From: Syncephalis plumigaleata
Lineage: Eukaryota > Zoopagomycota > Zoopagomycetes > Zoopagales > Piptocephalidaceae
Length of the DNA stretch: 64,000 nt
NCBI GenBank assembly: GCA_025201365.1
Contig: JAIXMF010000022.1
Location: 124,001 to 188,000, forward strand
Direction: 5' to 3'
The notes under the pieces were generated by a model that was not told the DNA's origin, did not search any database, and worked only from the letters and a program-made list of their open reading frames with translations. This document shows, in pieces, positions 25,898 through 38,515 of the stretch. Each line of letters starts with the position of its first letter. Positions within the stretch are counted from its first letter, which is position 1. The position numbers and the translations under genes are program-made.

Positions 25898-26170
25898 TCG
25901 ATACACTATTGGTATACGGTAAGTACCGAGCAATAACTGATTCATTATACCAAAATGCTAATAGGTCATTGAATCGATTAGCAATCATATAGACAATGAG
26001 AATGTGATGACACTCGCACAGCATGACCATACAACTACTGCTATCGCTGTATGATCTAATGATTTCATCAACAGTAAAACATATTCACTATTTTGATACA
26101 ATAATATTATAGCTTTTAAATGTACTGCTGCAATATGATGTGCTCGTCATTAGGAGTATAGCCAGCAATG
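25898..26170. other. 3' flank of gene A, shared with gene C
   Basis: Matches the 3' flank of gene C (51254-51470), including GATGACACTCGCACAGCATG. The homology breaks near 26112, where extra DNA carrying an inverted R1 copy begins. Confidence 0.6.
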
Positions 26171-26930
26171 GCTTGCTACGTGTATACAACTAGATATACA
26201 ATGACTATACAGAATGACTGATGCTAACTGATAATTATGAATGGTGAATCTTGCTTACTGACATAGCTATATTGGTTGAAAGCAAAGTATGTTCAATAGA
26301 GTGTAGAGAATACAGCGATATGTATGAAGTTGATATGGTGTTTATTGGCTGAATGAGAATAGAAGCAGAGAGACAAGTAGTATGGATAGCAGTAGGAGTG
26401 AATAGAGCGAATGAGCACATATGCTTATAGAATACAAACAAATAAACAGAGTTGACAGGACAAGAAAGAGGAGCAGTAGCAGCAGCTAGTGAATAGAGTG
26501 AATACCGCGTATACACTACTTACCGAGTAGATTACAAATAAACAATAGAGATACGAGTGTATGAATAGAGTAGCAGAAGAGTCGACAAACCGAGAGGAGA
26601 ATAGATATTAGGAGAGTAGTAGTATGAGCAATTACATCGAATAGTACAGACAGGTAGAGAGCAAGAAGAGTATAGTGGAGTGCACAGAATAGTAAAGGAA
26701 GGAGCAGTGGAATTAGTGAAGAGTTGTTTATAGTAAGAGAAGAAGAAGAAAAGAAAGAACTGACACAGTTGACCACGACAAGTGGTACTAGCAGATAGAG
26801 TGGGGGATGTCGAGTATAATGGAGGTATACACGAGAACAAACAGGAGAGGAAGGGAGAGGGAAGAGAAGAAGGAACAAGAAGTGGTGTGTAGTAATGAGC
26901 AAGCAGTTAGCATAGTATTTTTTTCTTGTC
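26170..26930 (-). repeat. Pyrimidine-rich repeat R1, copy ii (inverted)
   Basis: Reverse-complement copy of the 22975-23890 and 48545-49400 repeat, with about 110 bp of extra sequence around 26765-26870. It lies in DNA that is absent from the equivalent place after gene C. Copies i and ii therefore form a long inverted repeat around gene A. Confidence 0.75.
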
Positions 26931-26937
26931 AAAATTG

Positions 26938-27035
26938 TTGGCTTATGCTGTTTTAATTATACAGCGTTATTCCAACTAATTAGCGCATTTATCCTTTAAC
27001 ATTTGTTCTTATTAATAAATAATCTTGCGCATTCA
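26938..27035 (-). repeat. Terminal motif, left end of kinase cassette B
   Basis: Inverted copy of the ~70-bp motif. Read outward on the minus strand it contains GATTATTTATTAATAAGAAC, GTTAAAG, GCTAATTAGTTGGA and CGCTGTA. It pairs with the direct copy at 29085-29160. Confidence 0.6.
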
Positions 27036-27322
27036 TTATTATTATTATTGAAGTCAATATATACATCAGTGTCTGTGTACGTCATTAATGCTCTCTATAG
27101 TACATTCGCTTATAATCCCTGTTGATCATGTTCATTATATGACTGCGTATACAGTATCTTAGTGTTATACATTGAACATCGTATGCTTATAAATATGATA
27201 CTTTATTGGTATTCTAAATAAACATTATATCTATTGACTGTATGCTTAGAAGAAGAGAGGAGGGAGATAAGAAAGTTTATTGGTTGAATTCTACGTATGC
27301 TAAATGAAATCCCTATCATTCA

Positions 27323-28617
27323 TCATACTTGTGCAGCAATTAGTTTATATGCATCAGTATTTATAAAGCTCAGCACCATTTTAGGAGGTGTAGCATTTAG
27401 CATTGAATATCTCAGGTTCTCTAAGGTTTCTTGCTGTAATTCGTATTGCTCCAGCTGACTAGGTAGAGGAAGAGTATCATGCGTAAAGTCCTTGCTTAGT
27501 ATGCTGTTGTAAGACGTGAATAGTTTGCCGATGAAAACACCAGTTCCACGGACATCAAGCATAAAAGAAGTATAGATTGTCGCCAATCTAGGCGATGGTG
27601 GCAAACCAGCATTGGCCTTTACTAATCTTCTGAAATCCTCATGAATAACTGCACGATCAAAGCTAATAAGCCTGATGCCACGTATACGTCCTGTATTATC
27701 TTCAGCAACCATAAGATCTATTATGATATTGGTTAGGCTTGTTCATATGATAAAGCAATGACTTACGCTCTCTTCCAATGCTATTATTGATAACGCCTAC
27801 TTCATTAAGGGATGAAACAGCTGAACAGTAATAGTGTTACTATTAGTATTATTATTACTACTGATATACATACCTTGCATTACTTGGGCAACCATGTTCG
27901 GTATATGTCTGGCCAGGCAAATGTATGGGTTCGTACAAGGTAATCTTTCATGAAAAGATAGTCTTTAGGCAAATCAAACACAAAGCATCCCATTTCCTTA
28001 TCGTCCGTTTGAGCACTGTCTATACGTTTAAATACAACGGCATCTAATCTCTCCTTTTGCAATGGATCATCTATGCTCTCGACATACTAAATAACAACAA
28101 CAACAACAACAATGATAGTGTAAGTCAATGATGTCAATTATTATAGCCGTAACTTACATCATAGAATCTCTTTGCATTTTCATATTTGTCGTTTCCTTTG
28201 TAACATACTATAAGGTTATCACTATTGCTTAGTTTCATTTCATTTTTATACCGATAAATAGTAGAACGTTGTCTCCATTTCACCGATTTAAATTTGTATT
28301 TTCCGGAGAAATGGATAGTTATATCTTTCTTGTTTTTGGATTTACTGCGTATGTATAATCATCTTCTCTGGTGATTGGATTGTCCTTGGTTGTTGTTTGG
28401 ATGTTTCGGTGTAGCTACATTATTCCAGTTATTGCTTTCAAATTGCATATTAGTATTGGGTTGCTGATCCATTGCTGTCCTGCCATTTGTATTTGATTCG
28501 GATTGCTATTGGTGAATGATGATGGCGCACCTCGCATATCCATGCCATTGGTGCGATGGATAGCATCATGCACACACACAGTGTGATAGCAGATAATGAA
28601 GTCGTGTTGTATTTCAT
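27323..28617 (-). CDS. Secreted pseudokinase-like protein B
   Basis: Paralogue of gene D. Exons about 28617-28158, 28086-27874, a 54-bp exon near 27820-27767, and 27720-27323. The signal peptide is MKYNTTSLSAITLCVCMMLS. An Asn/Gln-rich linker, then IHFSGKYKFKSVKW and a kinase-like N-lobe follow. The 54-bp exon reads VSSLNEVGVINNSIGRE: the HxD...N positions of a kinase are NNS...H, and the Mg-binding DFG is SFD. The protein therefore should not phosphorylate by the usual mechanism. Single-base losses relative to D occur in the leader (near 28555), in the linker (near 28350) and near 27890, so this copy may be decayed or mis-sequenced. Confidence 0.65.
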
Positions 28618-29084
28618 GATTATCCCGGTCGAGTAACTTGTTGATATATCGTCAATAAACTCGATTCTTGTAGCCGCACTTGTGCTGATCTATATCGACG
28701 ACTAGTGCAGTGTATTGCGTATACTAAACGGAATGGCTTTGACGTGTAGTTCTATGAGGAGACTTGACTACGGTAAAAAGAAAAAGAAGAGACGTACATG
28801 CTATTATAACCAAGTGTTGACATTCTTATCATCCATTTATAGCTTTAAATAAATGATGGATTTAATTCTTTACGATGACACGTGCAGTCCATGAAAGCAC
28901 CACATGTCGTGTACCATATCTGAACTAAATCATGGTTATGGATAGCTGTTTTGGATGCTGTATTCAAACTTGCCAGCACGCTACCTGTTATGAATGTTCT
29001 ATTGACCTTTCTATAAACCGTTTACATACACCAGATAGAATAGAGAGGAAAAAGGATGGCGCGTAGTGATAATAGTGCTAACTA
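28618..29084. other. 5' flank of gene B
   Basis: About 470 bp closely matching the 5' flank of gene D (53251-53725). It includes the promoter and a GATAATAGTGCTAACTAATG segment directly before the right terminal motif. No other gene. Confidence 0.6.
28836..28841 (-). promoter_or_regulatory. TATA box of gene B
   Basis: TATAAA on the minus strand about 220 bp before the start. The same box at the same spacing precedes gene D (53471-53476). Confidence 0.45.
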
Positions 29085-29160
29085 ATGTGCAAAATTATTT
29101 ATTGATAATAATAAAAGTTAAAGGCTTACAATGCTAACTGGTTGGAAAACACTGTAGTAA
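29085..29160 (+). repeat. Terminal motif, right end of kinase cassette B
   Basis: Contains AAATTATTTATTGATAATAA, AAAGTTAAAGGC, GCTAACTGGTTGGAAAAC and ACTGTA. Inverted relative to 26938-27035. Confidence 0.6.
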
Positions 29161-29278
29161 TTATGAATACTCTATTTAGTACATTTAGCATCAATGTAAT
29201 TGGTAGTAATCCATAGGATATCATATTATATCATTAGTAAATTGACAATAAATGTAATTATATATATTCCATTGACTC

Positions 29279-30619
29279 CTATTCAATCTCCTGGTTAAAT
29301 GGCTCTGTCGCTTCCATTTGCTCATCCGTATTCATCCATGCTCGGCCTAAACCTTCAAATCCCATCTGAGTCACTTTCCTACCGGCTAGATTGCATCCTG
29401 TAAGCGCAGCTGAAAGCATTGCATTCTCACCGCCACCTCGCCATTGTATACCATCATGATCATCATCATCAGCAGCAGCAGCAGTTGATGATAATGATGG
29501 TAATCGCGAAACTAGACGATGAATGATGGCAGCAGTAAAAGTGTCGCCAGCACCTACCGGATCTATTACTGCTGCTGATGCTAATGCTGCTTCCTTCCCA
29601 TTCCACTGTCGTGCTGGCGTATGAATCACTTGTGGGTCTGGCATAGCTCCGCTTTCCATTCGAGGAACGCGACAACTATAAACGCCTGATCCACCCCATG
29701 TACAAAATAAAAGCGCACTATTAGGTTGTCGATTAGTAATATAAGCAGACATCGTTAGTTACGCTAACATACCCTGGTCGACATTGTTTACTAATATGCT
29801 TTAGAAACGTGGTGGCATCCGATGTGTTCGGTAGATAGTTCTCGGCATATAGTCTGGAGAATAGTGCCACATCCACAAGCGGTAGCATCGCATCTAATCC
29901 AACGCGTGTAGGCGATTCGAACTCTTGTGATATACAACAAGGTGGTAGTAGCATCGATGTAGTATCACGCAATCCTAACGACAATATACTATTCCCATTA
30001 GTTATAAATGTCATTACTTTTTGTTTGACAGCTATCATGCTTACCACGAAGCCATTTAGCAAATGCAATAATGTTGGACACATTACGCCCTCTATGTGAA
30101 CCCAATCTACAGTCTTCCTTTCGTACATCATCTAATGAGGATGACATCGTTGATTGTACCTTCTCATACGTCAATCGATATGCATTCTTCAATTCATCCA
30201 ATGTTAACTCGGGCACCTTTCTATACGAGATGATGGTTCGTGTATTGTTTTACGACTAATTACACCATGGCACTTGGTGGTGATAGTCCTGGTCGATACA
30301 CACACGCTTCCACATCGATATTACAACCTGCCAGGTCATTAAGGTAGCATCTGCTTGGCTTGTTAGCAATGTCACCTCTAGTCAACACGGTTACTCACTG
30401 AGATTTCGCGATATCACCCATAGGAGACACGATAAAGACACGTCTATTGGGAAATTGAGCGAGAACAGTGGCCGAATTAGCCGCATTACCTCCTCGACGT
30501 TCTTCGGTGGCAAGTGAGGGCACCTTAGTATCCTCAGCGGGATACTCTGCAAGTTGAGCAAGCGTATCGATATAGAAGGCACCCGCCAAAAGAACACTGC
30601 TATCGGTGGTATTCATCAT
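29279..30619 (-). CDS. Ketohexokinase-like PfkB-family sugar kinase
   Basis: PfkB carbohydrate kinase closest in pattern to ketohexokinase, which phosphorylates fructose at C1. Exon 1 (from 30619) reads VLLAGAFYIDTLAQL, EYPAEDTKVP, the sugar-binding RRGGNAANSATVLAQF and VFIVSPMGD. Middle exons carry WVH-EGRNVSNIIAFAKWLRG, which ketohexokinases share (WIHIEGRN). The last exon, 29752-29279, has the PfkB signature DPVGAGDTFTAAI with catalytic Asp, then GCNLAGRKVTQMGFEGLG as in KHK. An Asp-rich loop is inserted after the signature. About three single-base losses fall between 30090 and 30270. The first 20 bases upstream are an AAAT repeat, so the start at MMNTTD is the only sensible one. Confidence 0.8.
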
Positions 30620-30883
30620 AAATAAATAAATAAATAAATAAGTTGAGGAACAAATTCGACTGGATGACGTATTCGTGTGTGTGTGTGTGCTTAATTTATA
30701 CACAGTCAATGTTTTCGATTGGTTAGAATAACAGTGAGACGATATAATATAGTGCGTGACTAATGTAATAATGTAGTTTGAATTTATTATTAGTGCTAGT
30801 CGTTAAAACGACAACTAGACGTATTTAGGAGAGTATATTATAGTAAACTATTTACTATGTTGGCGGGCGTGTAGGATGATAAT

Positions 30884-32436
30884 TTACGATTTGTTAGGAA
30901 CAGTTAACTTCTGTGCAATAATTACATCTAGAGCAGCTAGAGTGTTCTTGATGGATGTGGTTAGCTTGTCGACATCAACGCGGTTATCACTAGTTCTTGG
31001 TACGTCGACGGGTGTTTCATACACTCCTCGCATGACGCTAACTTGCTTACGATCCTTGGCAGCATCAGCAAGTGCATTCGGATGATTAATCAGATCGGAT
31101 GGTGATACGTAGCCTGGCAGACTATTGAACTGCATCAATAGCTCCTTGTCTTCTCCTCGGATTCACGAATGCTGGCTCATCATATCCTACTTGACGGATC
31201 TTCTCGCTAGGAATGGTTTGCTGGTGCGAAGACCATTAACGTAGACGGGGTCGTCATTCTTGATTTCCGCCGTGTCACGTCGTTTAGTACGACCGAGAAC
31301 TTCGTTGACGAATGCAGCACTAGGCTTGGTATCGGAGAGATCAACCGTGTAATCGCTGAATTCGTGAGTGATCTCGGATGCCACTTGTTTAACTACACTA
31401 TTGACGCTTGAAAGGATGCCTTGTAGAAGTGAGGGTCGTTGTTGTTGTTGTCGTCTAGTAATTCTCCTCTTGGAAAGTTTGTTATTGCCGGCCAATCTAT
31501 CGTAGACGTAACAAAGATCGCGCGTATCCATGACATCACGTACGGTGACATCGAATGGAGTGAGCTTGTCGGTGAGTTGCGCGTTGGTGCCATCGCGTTT
31601 CTTGCCGCCAAAAGCCATGGCATTCTCCTTGCTCATGGATTGCCAGGTAGCCCATTGCAAGTCAACGAACGAGTGGTGAATGAAGAAGAGTGGATCGGCA
31701 GGACTGCCAGAGGTGCTCATATCACCATCAATGGCGACGTGTATTATAGAGTGTGCTGGCATTTCGAGCTCCTCGTTGAATGATGCAAAGTCCTTGTTTT
31801 TCCTGAGGAGCTCACGCATCTTTTCGGCCGAGTACACCGCTTGCATACTCTCTTCATCGAATGCACGCTGAATACATTTTTTTTGGCGTAGTAAGGCTTC
31901 CAATCGGCGAATTTGCCATCGACTATGCATTTGTCGCTTGTACGTCCATTGCCGCCACACCATTCCGACGAGAATACGGGTGTGATTTGAGCGTTTGAGA
32001 TGCCACTGACCAATCCTATAATATGATAATTACGAATAAACGTGTAAATAAAACGAGCAAACTATGTTACACTACTATTACTTACCCAATATGGGATGGT
32101 CACGGTGGGATCAATCTCTTGCAACTGCTTCTCGAGACGACGAAGGAACATACGATGCCACGGTAGGAACCATGCGGTGCCATGTGCCACCCGCTGGTAT
32201 TCTACGTGTTTATTGGCATACCAGTCGTATTTATTAGGTTGTGGTCCCGTATTCAGTTTACGTAGGGCATTGAAAAATGCATTCCGCTGGGTGTCCGTGA
32301 GCTTTAATATATCCTGTCGTATGAGAGGCTTGCATGAATCAGTACTACGCGGTACGACACGGGAATCGACACCGTCTCCAGTGAGCGCACAGAAAATAGC
32401 TACCAGAGCTAATTTGACAGAGTGAGAAATACGCAT
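30884..32436 (-). CDS. Secreted tyrosinase (binuclear copper)
   Basis: Oxidises monophenols and diphenols to quinones, as in melanin formation. The signal peptide is MRISHSVKLALVAIFCALTG. CuA ligands lie in NKHVEY and HGTAWFLPWHRMFLRRLEKQ. CuB ligands lie in MPAHSIIHVAIDGD and DPLFFIHHSFVDLQW. WCGGNGRTSDKCIVDGKF links the two, as in fungal and animal tyrosinases. One clear intron at about 32019-32085. Frame changes near 31995, 31880 (an A8 run), 31230 and 31150 are all single-base and probably error. The C-terminal 250 residues, past CuB, match no motif I know and may be the removable lid found in this family. A TATATAA element lies about 190 bp upstream. Confidence 0.88.
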
Positions 32437-33572
32437 TTGAGTAATGTATCAATGCTAGAAATGTGAGGTATAAGGGTAAGGTTCTGCAAGTATGCTGAAC
32501 AAACTAGATGTAATCAATACTGATGATGATGATGATGATGATAGAGTAGGGATTAGAGTATACGATGTAATGATTGATGCAATAGTGTTTTGATTAATCG
32601 TGGATATTTGCGCAAACCTTCATGCATTATATATACGCGGTCGTAGACGGTGGAAATGTGGAATTATTCCTTGCTTCTGACAATTTCTGATACCAATTGT
32701 TACACGTAGAATGGAATGAGTGCAAACTCGTGTTGGTATTGCTGCAATTCTACACATGTACACAGCTCGTCGTTGGAATTGTAAACCGGAATGTTGCATA
32801 CCAATGATAGCGCGCTAATGGAAACACGGAAATTCGCGCAATCCGGTTATGGCTGCCATTTTCTACGGTACTGTTTCATAAGAAAGGATGGGAGAATGAA
32901 AGTAGTAGGAATAGCAAGTAGCGCTACCTATTACTGCTACTGTTGCCTATTTACCGAGACGAGAAAATGGTAGTGTATCGAAAATACTAGTTTACTCTAT
33001 GGTATTACCTGTTTACTAAGGAGATCATTGCTAATTATACCGAGTGCGAAGAAGAACCTTACAAGGGAAGCATTGGGATAATGTATGTATGGTTATTGAC
33101 CTGTTCCAAATGGCCGTTTATGGACGAATGACTGTGTGTGGAGAATACAAAATGTAGTATGTATTTGCAATCACGCTGCTTCTTCGTTCTCGCATGACTA
33201 ACCGAGGAGCAAATAGATTTCGAGCGTTTGGTCATATGAATCTATTGTGGACGTGTACTAGAACTAGTTCATCTACGAGATAAACCGGTTACGTTTACAA
33301 GTCAAGAAGGAAAGAGAGAGAGGGAGAGAGAAAGCTTGAACTATGACACTTGGAAGGTGCATTAGCCTAGTATGGAATGCTCATCGCTACCATCATCTAT
33401 TGTCATTGACAAGTATACACGTATTAGTATTTAGCAATGTGTCCTATGAGTAATGACGCACACGTACAGTGCAATTTATTCAACTATAGTTTTATATGAC
33501 AACACAATAGGAGCAGTAGTGATAGAATGAATGACTGACATGCAAGCAACAGCTACTCTATTGCAAATGAAA
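32437..33572. other. Intergenic, no gene seen
   Basis: Holds the tyrosinase promoter, a (GAT)n run at 32522-32542 and a GAGAGAGG tract near 33312-33330. Reading both strands gave no coding signal. Confidence 0.55.
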
Positions 33573-34901
33573 TTATTTCTCATTTGGTTCAGCGCCCACT
33601 TTCACCAATAGTTTTCCGGTATTAGAGCCGTTGAATAGCTTAAGGGAGACTTCAGGCGCGCAAGTAATACCGCCTTCCTGGATGTCCAAAGCCACCTTGA
33701 GCTTGCCCTCCTTCAACCATTGGATGTATTCCTTTGCCGCTTCAGGGAAACGCTTCGCATAGTCGGTCACGACGAATCCTTGCATTTTCGCACGTTGTCC
33801 AATAAGCGACAAGTAGTTGCGTGGTCCCTGTACCTCCTTGGCATTATACTGACTGATGCCACCGCAAATCGAGATACGTGCACCAATGGCTAGACGTCCA
33901 AGTACCGCGTCTAGAATATCGCCGCCCACATTGTCAAAGTACACGTTGACGTAGTCGGGAGTGGCAGCGGCAAAGTCTTTCTTGAACGTGCTAGAACGAT
34001 AGTCGACCGCGACATCAGCACCAAGTTCCTCGGTTAGATAGCGACATTTCTCGGGACCTCCAGCAATACCAACGACGCGACATCCTTTAATTTTGGCAAT
34101 TTGCACTACAACATCATCATTGTTGCTATATTAGTTCATTTGTATGCACACACACGCACACTATGGATAACTTACCAACTAAACTACCGGTGGCACCAGC
34201 AGCACCGGATACAACTACCGTTTCACCGGGTTGTGGATCAGTGACATCTGTAGAATAGGGAGAGAGCACATGGTTAGTATTCTACCGGCTAATGTGTAAT
34301 GATAGAAGGGATCATCATGATGTCATTGATAATCAACTTACCAAGTAGACCGAAATAGGCAGTCATACCAGTCATACTGAGAACAGTGAAAGCTTCAGGA
34401 ATGGATACATTCGGCAACAACCTATTTTGATTTAAACATTACACAATAAGAATAAACAAGAGAGAGAGAGAGAGGTTAGCATGTTACATTCTATGGATAG
34501 AAAGATGAAATGTGTGTGTGTGATTATCGAGGGAGGAATACTTACGGAAGACGTGTGGCATGCTTAGCATTAACCACGGCATATTCTTGCCATCCAAATG
34601 TACCGGTAACGAGATCGCCCACCTTTAGCTCGTCTGTCTTTGACTCGACAACCTCGCCAACTGTAATACCACGCATCACATCGTCAATGGCCACGGGAGG
34701 AACGTAGCTACGAGCGTCGTTCATCCAGCCACGCATTGCCGGATCTAGCGAAAGGTAAATGACACGTACGAGCACTTGGCCATCTTTAGGTTGAGGCACT
34801 GGCTCCTTGACCACTTTGAATGTATCGGCTGGATCGTAAAGACCGACAGGTCGCTTAACGAAGCGGATTTGAGTATTTTCACTGGCTGTAGTGGCAGACA
34901 T
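33573..34901 (-). CDS. NADP-dependent alkenal/prostaglandin reductase (MDR family)
   Basis: Zinc-free medium-chain reductase that reduces alpha,beta-unsaturated aldehydes or ketones with NADPH. Four exons with an unbroken frame, about 340 residues. They read NTQIRFVKRPVG, YLSLDPAMRGWMND, FTVLSMTGMTAYFGLL, the cofactor loop VVSGAAGATGSLV, CRVVGIAGGPEKC, GADVAVDYR and DYVNVYFDNVGGDILDAVLG. They end ALDIQEGG...KLFNGSNTGKLLVKV, which is the leukotriene B4 12-hydroxydehydrogenase/yeast YML131W pattern. It lies in the same orientation as the tyrosinase; a link through quinone or aldehyde detoxification is conceivable but unproven. A TATAAAA box is at 35053-35059. Confidence 0.9.
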
Positions 34902-35668
34902 GATGCTTGATAAACGATGAAAGAACTAGTAAAAAGAAAGAAAGAAAGAAAGAAAAGTGAGAGCGAGAAGAAAGCTAGTAGTGTAGAACAAAAGAGTCGT
35001 ACTTGTTAAAGATGATGATCAATGACAAGAAACCATCTTAAAATGCAAGACATTTTATAGTTGCATGTTTCTTTCAGTAAAACACGTCGTACTCAAAGTT
35101 GAATTAATAAGCAGCTGTGGATGTCCCGCTAGATATCGGCAGCCAAATGATCCGTTCTAATCAACACGTCATGCTATTGAAAGTAATACACGGTGCGCGT
35201 GTGTTTGTATACGTGGTACGTGTGTACATATTTGAAATTGGCACACATCTCACACATTACAATTAGTAAGAATCATTGCCTCGGTTCCTAAAATAACCGC
35301 TTACCGCTTTTTTTTGCTATACATTTCTTTTATCTTCTTGAAACAAGCACGTTTGCACACATACTCCTCATTTACTACAACCCTCATACATTGCATAACC
35401 TGTGAGGTATCACCTGTGAGGTATCACGTCATCGTCATCATCCTCATTTTAGGTGTATCAACAATAATGCTAAAGACATTTCGGCATACTTTTAGCCGTC
35501 ATCATCGTTGACATGCCACTATTGCGTAATTTATACTTGTTATAATGACTAATGAGCTCTATTACATTTGCAAATGACAATAAAGCATCATAGTGTTCAT
35601 TCGTATCAATTATTAGTGTGTTTTATTTATTCGTATTCATATTAATAGGATCATTACATCATATACAT
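34902..35668. other. Intergenic
   Basis: Contains a GAAA repeat at about 34934-34955, the reductase promoter and a tandem pair of TGTGAGGTATCAC at about 35401-35428. No gene seen. Confidence 0.5.
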
Positions 35669-38068
35669 TCATATCTTGGATTTGGACGGTGTAGCATCAT
35701 TCACCGCTTCACAAGTGACGCGCATTTCTTGCAGCACTTTAGTCAATGAGGCACGGAATCGTTGCGTACCAGTTTCTGGACACGATTTCTTTGATTCAAT
35801 ACCGAATTGTATCACTTTGGGACGTGCTTGATAATTAATACCGTAACCATCCTCGACAATAGCACCGAAACCACAAGCTAATCGATTTATACACATTAGC
35901 ATTCTATTCGTTCACTTATGTATAGATATATAGTCATAGCTTGTATTCACTATGCTACCTACCTAATAATAGATCACCTGTCGTTAATGCACTGGTGCTA
36001 AGTCGCCAGGTTTGACTCTCGCTGAAGGCACTATCGGTAAATACGGCGTGTTGTTCACCATCACGTAGCATCATTCTTAGACCGAGCATGTGGCGATCAC
36101 AGCCATAACCCTTGGCGGCGAGTCTCATATAGTTGACGTGACTCTTACACGCCACTTGGAAAAGACGGTATCGTTCAGCGTGCTATCATTATTGACACGA
36201 CAAGTTTATAAGAAACAATAATATACTCTACTCTTTATATTTGCTTACCGAAACATTTGGATTACGCATGGCCTCACACCAGGCTACACTATCAGCACTA
36301 AGTGAACGCACTGTTTCCGTACGACCCTTGAGATACATTCGCGTACTGGCCGTCTCATAGGTAGGAGCAAACTTGTTATGCAAACGGTAATAGGCAAGTT
36401 GCAATGCCATTTGCACGAATGCATCCGGACTGACTTTAGCTACAAAACAACAATAATAATCATAGGGAATATAGTTAATGACAGCTATGTAAACCGAGTA
36501 ACAAGCTAGCTTACCCATCTTTTTGATGATATCCGTGCCGTATTCACGGAAATGAAGTACACCCGCATCTGAATTATCTGATACCGCATTCACACGTTGT
36601 CGAGTATTTTCAACATAGCGGATAGCGCGCTATCAAGTACAAAGTGCAATGCTTGTGGTGCTTCCACATTCTCGACCGATGGTACTTGCGGCGTAGGACC
36701 GAAATACGTCAATGGACGTCGAACAGTTTCTTCACCCATAATGGAGGCAATTATGCATCACACGGCGAATGCTAATACAGCAATGTTAAATGATCATCTA
36801 GTTATGGAATACATATACATAGTGTCCTCCTACCTCGCCATTAATGCCTGAACGACCATCTCGTTCCACAACTAATGAGATACTCTTGTCGAACCAACGA
36901 TTATCCGGAGTATTTATACCATTTTGGTAACCGTAAGTGATTGCATCGTCACTGTTACGTGATGCTGACACTGGAGCCTTGTCGACTGAAGCGAAATCAT
37001 CAAGTGACACAGAAAGAATACTGTTTTCAATAGAATGTAACGATTTTACATTGACATCGGATAAATCGATAAGTTTCTGACGAGCCTATGTTAAAAGTAA
37101 ATACAAATACAAGTACAAATACAAATATGATGAGTATGTATGATAACAGCAAAAGCAAGCTAGTCCCTCGATTGTTACTTACTTCAGCCCAAGATCACGA
37201 TGATCACCCGTGAATAAACAGACGGGTGCATCCAATGTTTTGCGTGATTCAAGATCACGAATAGCACGCCAAATTTGACTAAGATATAGCAGTTAACATC
37301 TATGTGTATATATACACTAATCGACTTACCTTTCAAGATCAGCATCGCTTAATCGTTGTCCATCATCCGTGTAGACTGGCACACGATACGGCTGATTACG
37401 TATCATTAGTGTATATCCTTTGACGTCGTATCCTGATAGTTGCTACCACCACCACGTATGATATCACATCCAGGTTCAGGTATACGAGTGACACCGAATA
37501 GCTGATAGTATTGATGCATACATTGCGCACCACTACGTAGTTGCTCCACTGGATAACGACCCAGACTCAAATCATCCTTCATATCAAGCCAACGCTGCAG
37601 TAGACTGACTGCACGTTCACTTGCCCACCGAGTAACCGTTCTTCTTGCCATTATGCGCATTAATATCACATTGACCATCAGCGATCGCTTTAGTAAGATG
37701 AGGATCATCATGAACAGCATATACCAATTACTATTAACCAATAGTGGTTCACGCCATTGATGATAGGCTAGACGAAGCCACATAGAATCGAGCCAGTTGC
37801 CATTGTTGACCGACTCATGCGATGCGTAATCGAGTAAACGCCGCTGTAACTTTTCACCAAGTCCGTTCGGTTTCAGAAAGTCAGCAATATTCGCTTTTGT
37901 TATGGCAAGTTGTTCAGCATTGACAATCGGTTCTAACGAGCGTAGATACAATGCGAATGTCTTTTCAAGTGGTGGTACCGGTAGTTTAGGAAGTGTATCC
38001 TGAAATGCCAATGTACCATTGCTAGCGGTACTAGAGGCTGATACAGGTGTTGCCATGGTTAATAACAA
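35669..38068 (-). CDS. Carnitine O-acetyltransferase
   Basis: Moves acetyl groups between CoA and carnitine so they can cross organelle membranes. About nine exons. N-terminus: LPKLPVPPLEKTFALYLRSLEPI; then WLDSMWLRLAYHQWREPLLVNSNW, RAVSLLQRWLDMKD and YYQLFGVTRIPEPGCD. Catalytic region: DKSISLVVERDGRSGINGE joined to HSPCDA, with the active-site His at the splice. Carnitine/CoA-binding STSALTTGD lies near the C-terminus, followed by GFGAIVEDGYGINYQ. The last three residues are Ser-Lys-Ile, a plausible peroxisomal PTS1 variant. Single-base losses near 37680 and 36755 disturb an otherwise full-length protein. Start at MLLTMATP or, 12 bp in, MATPVSAS. Confidence 0.9.
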
Positions 38069-38515
38069 TTAAAAAACAAAAGAAACACGATATCTACAAC
38101 AACTACAACAAGTAGTAGTAGTAGTAGTAGTAGCTACAACAAAGCAAGTAGGATAGGATGCCTATCAAATAGGTTATACGCGTAGACAAGGTAGAAAGTA
38201 TGGATAAGAATAAGTTGTGTGAGTGTATGCGTAATGAGTAAATGCACTCGTTTAGATATACGTGTGTTGATGTGGACATCAACGGATACTACATTACCGA
38301 TGACATTGTCGATGCATCTTCATTAATCACGTGTAAAAAACAGTCATCTGTGTCTATCCTAGAGTGAACGGCGAATAACTACCAGTTTATAGTTTATAAT
38401 AGCCCGTATCATTTTATCAATTACTATGCTTTGTGTGTTAACACATTTCAATCACATTGATGTAAAATTCGCTCACTTTTTCTAATTACAATCTACTGCA
38501 TCGTGTTTATTCACT
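38069..38515. promoter_or_regulatory. Shared divergent promoter region
   Basis: About 450 bp between the divergent starts of carnitine acetyltransferase and bS16m. It has a (TAG)n run at 38111-38133. Both genes serve mitochondria or peroxisomes, so co-regulation is possible. Confidence 0.4.

Larger units (their letters stand above)
22975..29160. repeat. Duplicated island, copy 1 (genes A and B)
   Basis: Aligns in order with 48545-53795: R1, 5' flank, kinase A/C, 3' flank, left terminal motif, kinase B/D, 5' flank, right terminal motif. Copy 1 alone carries about 830 bp of extra DNA (26112-26950) with an inverted R1. Non-coding flanks are still easily alignable by eye, so the duplication is not ancient. 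Confidence 0.75.
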
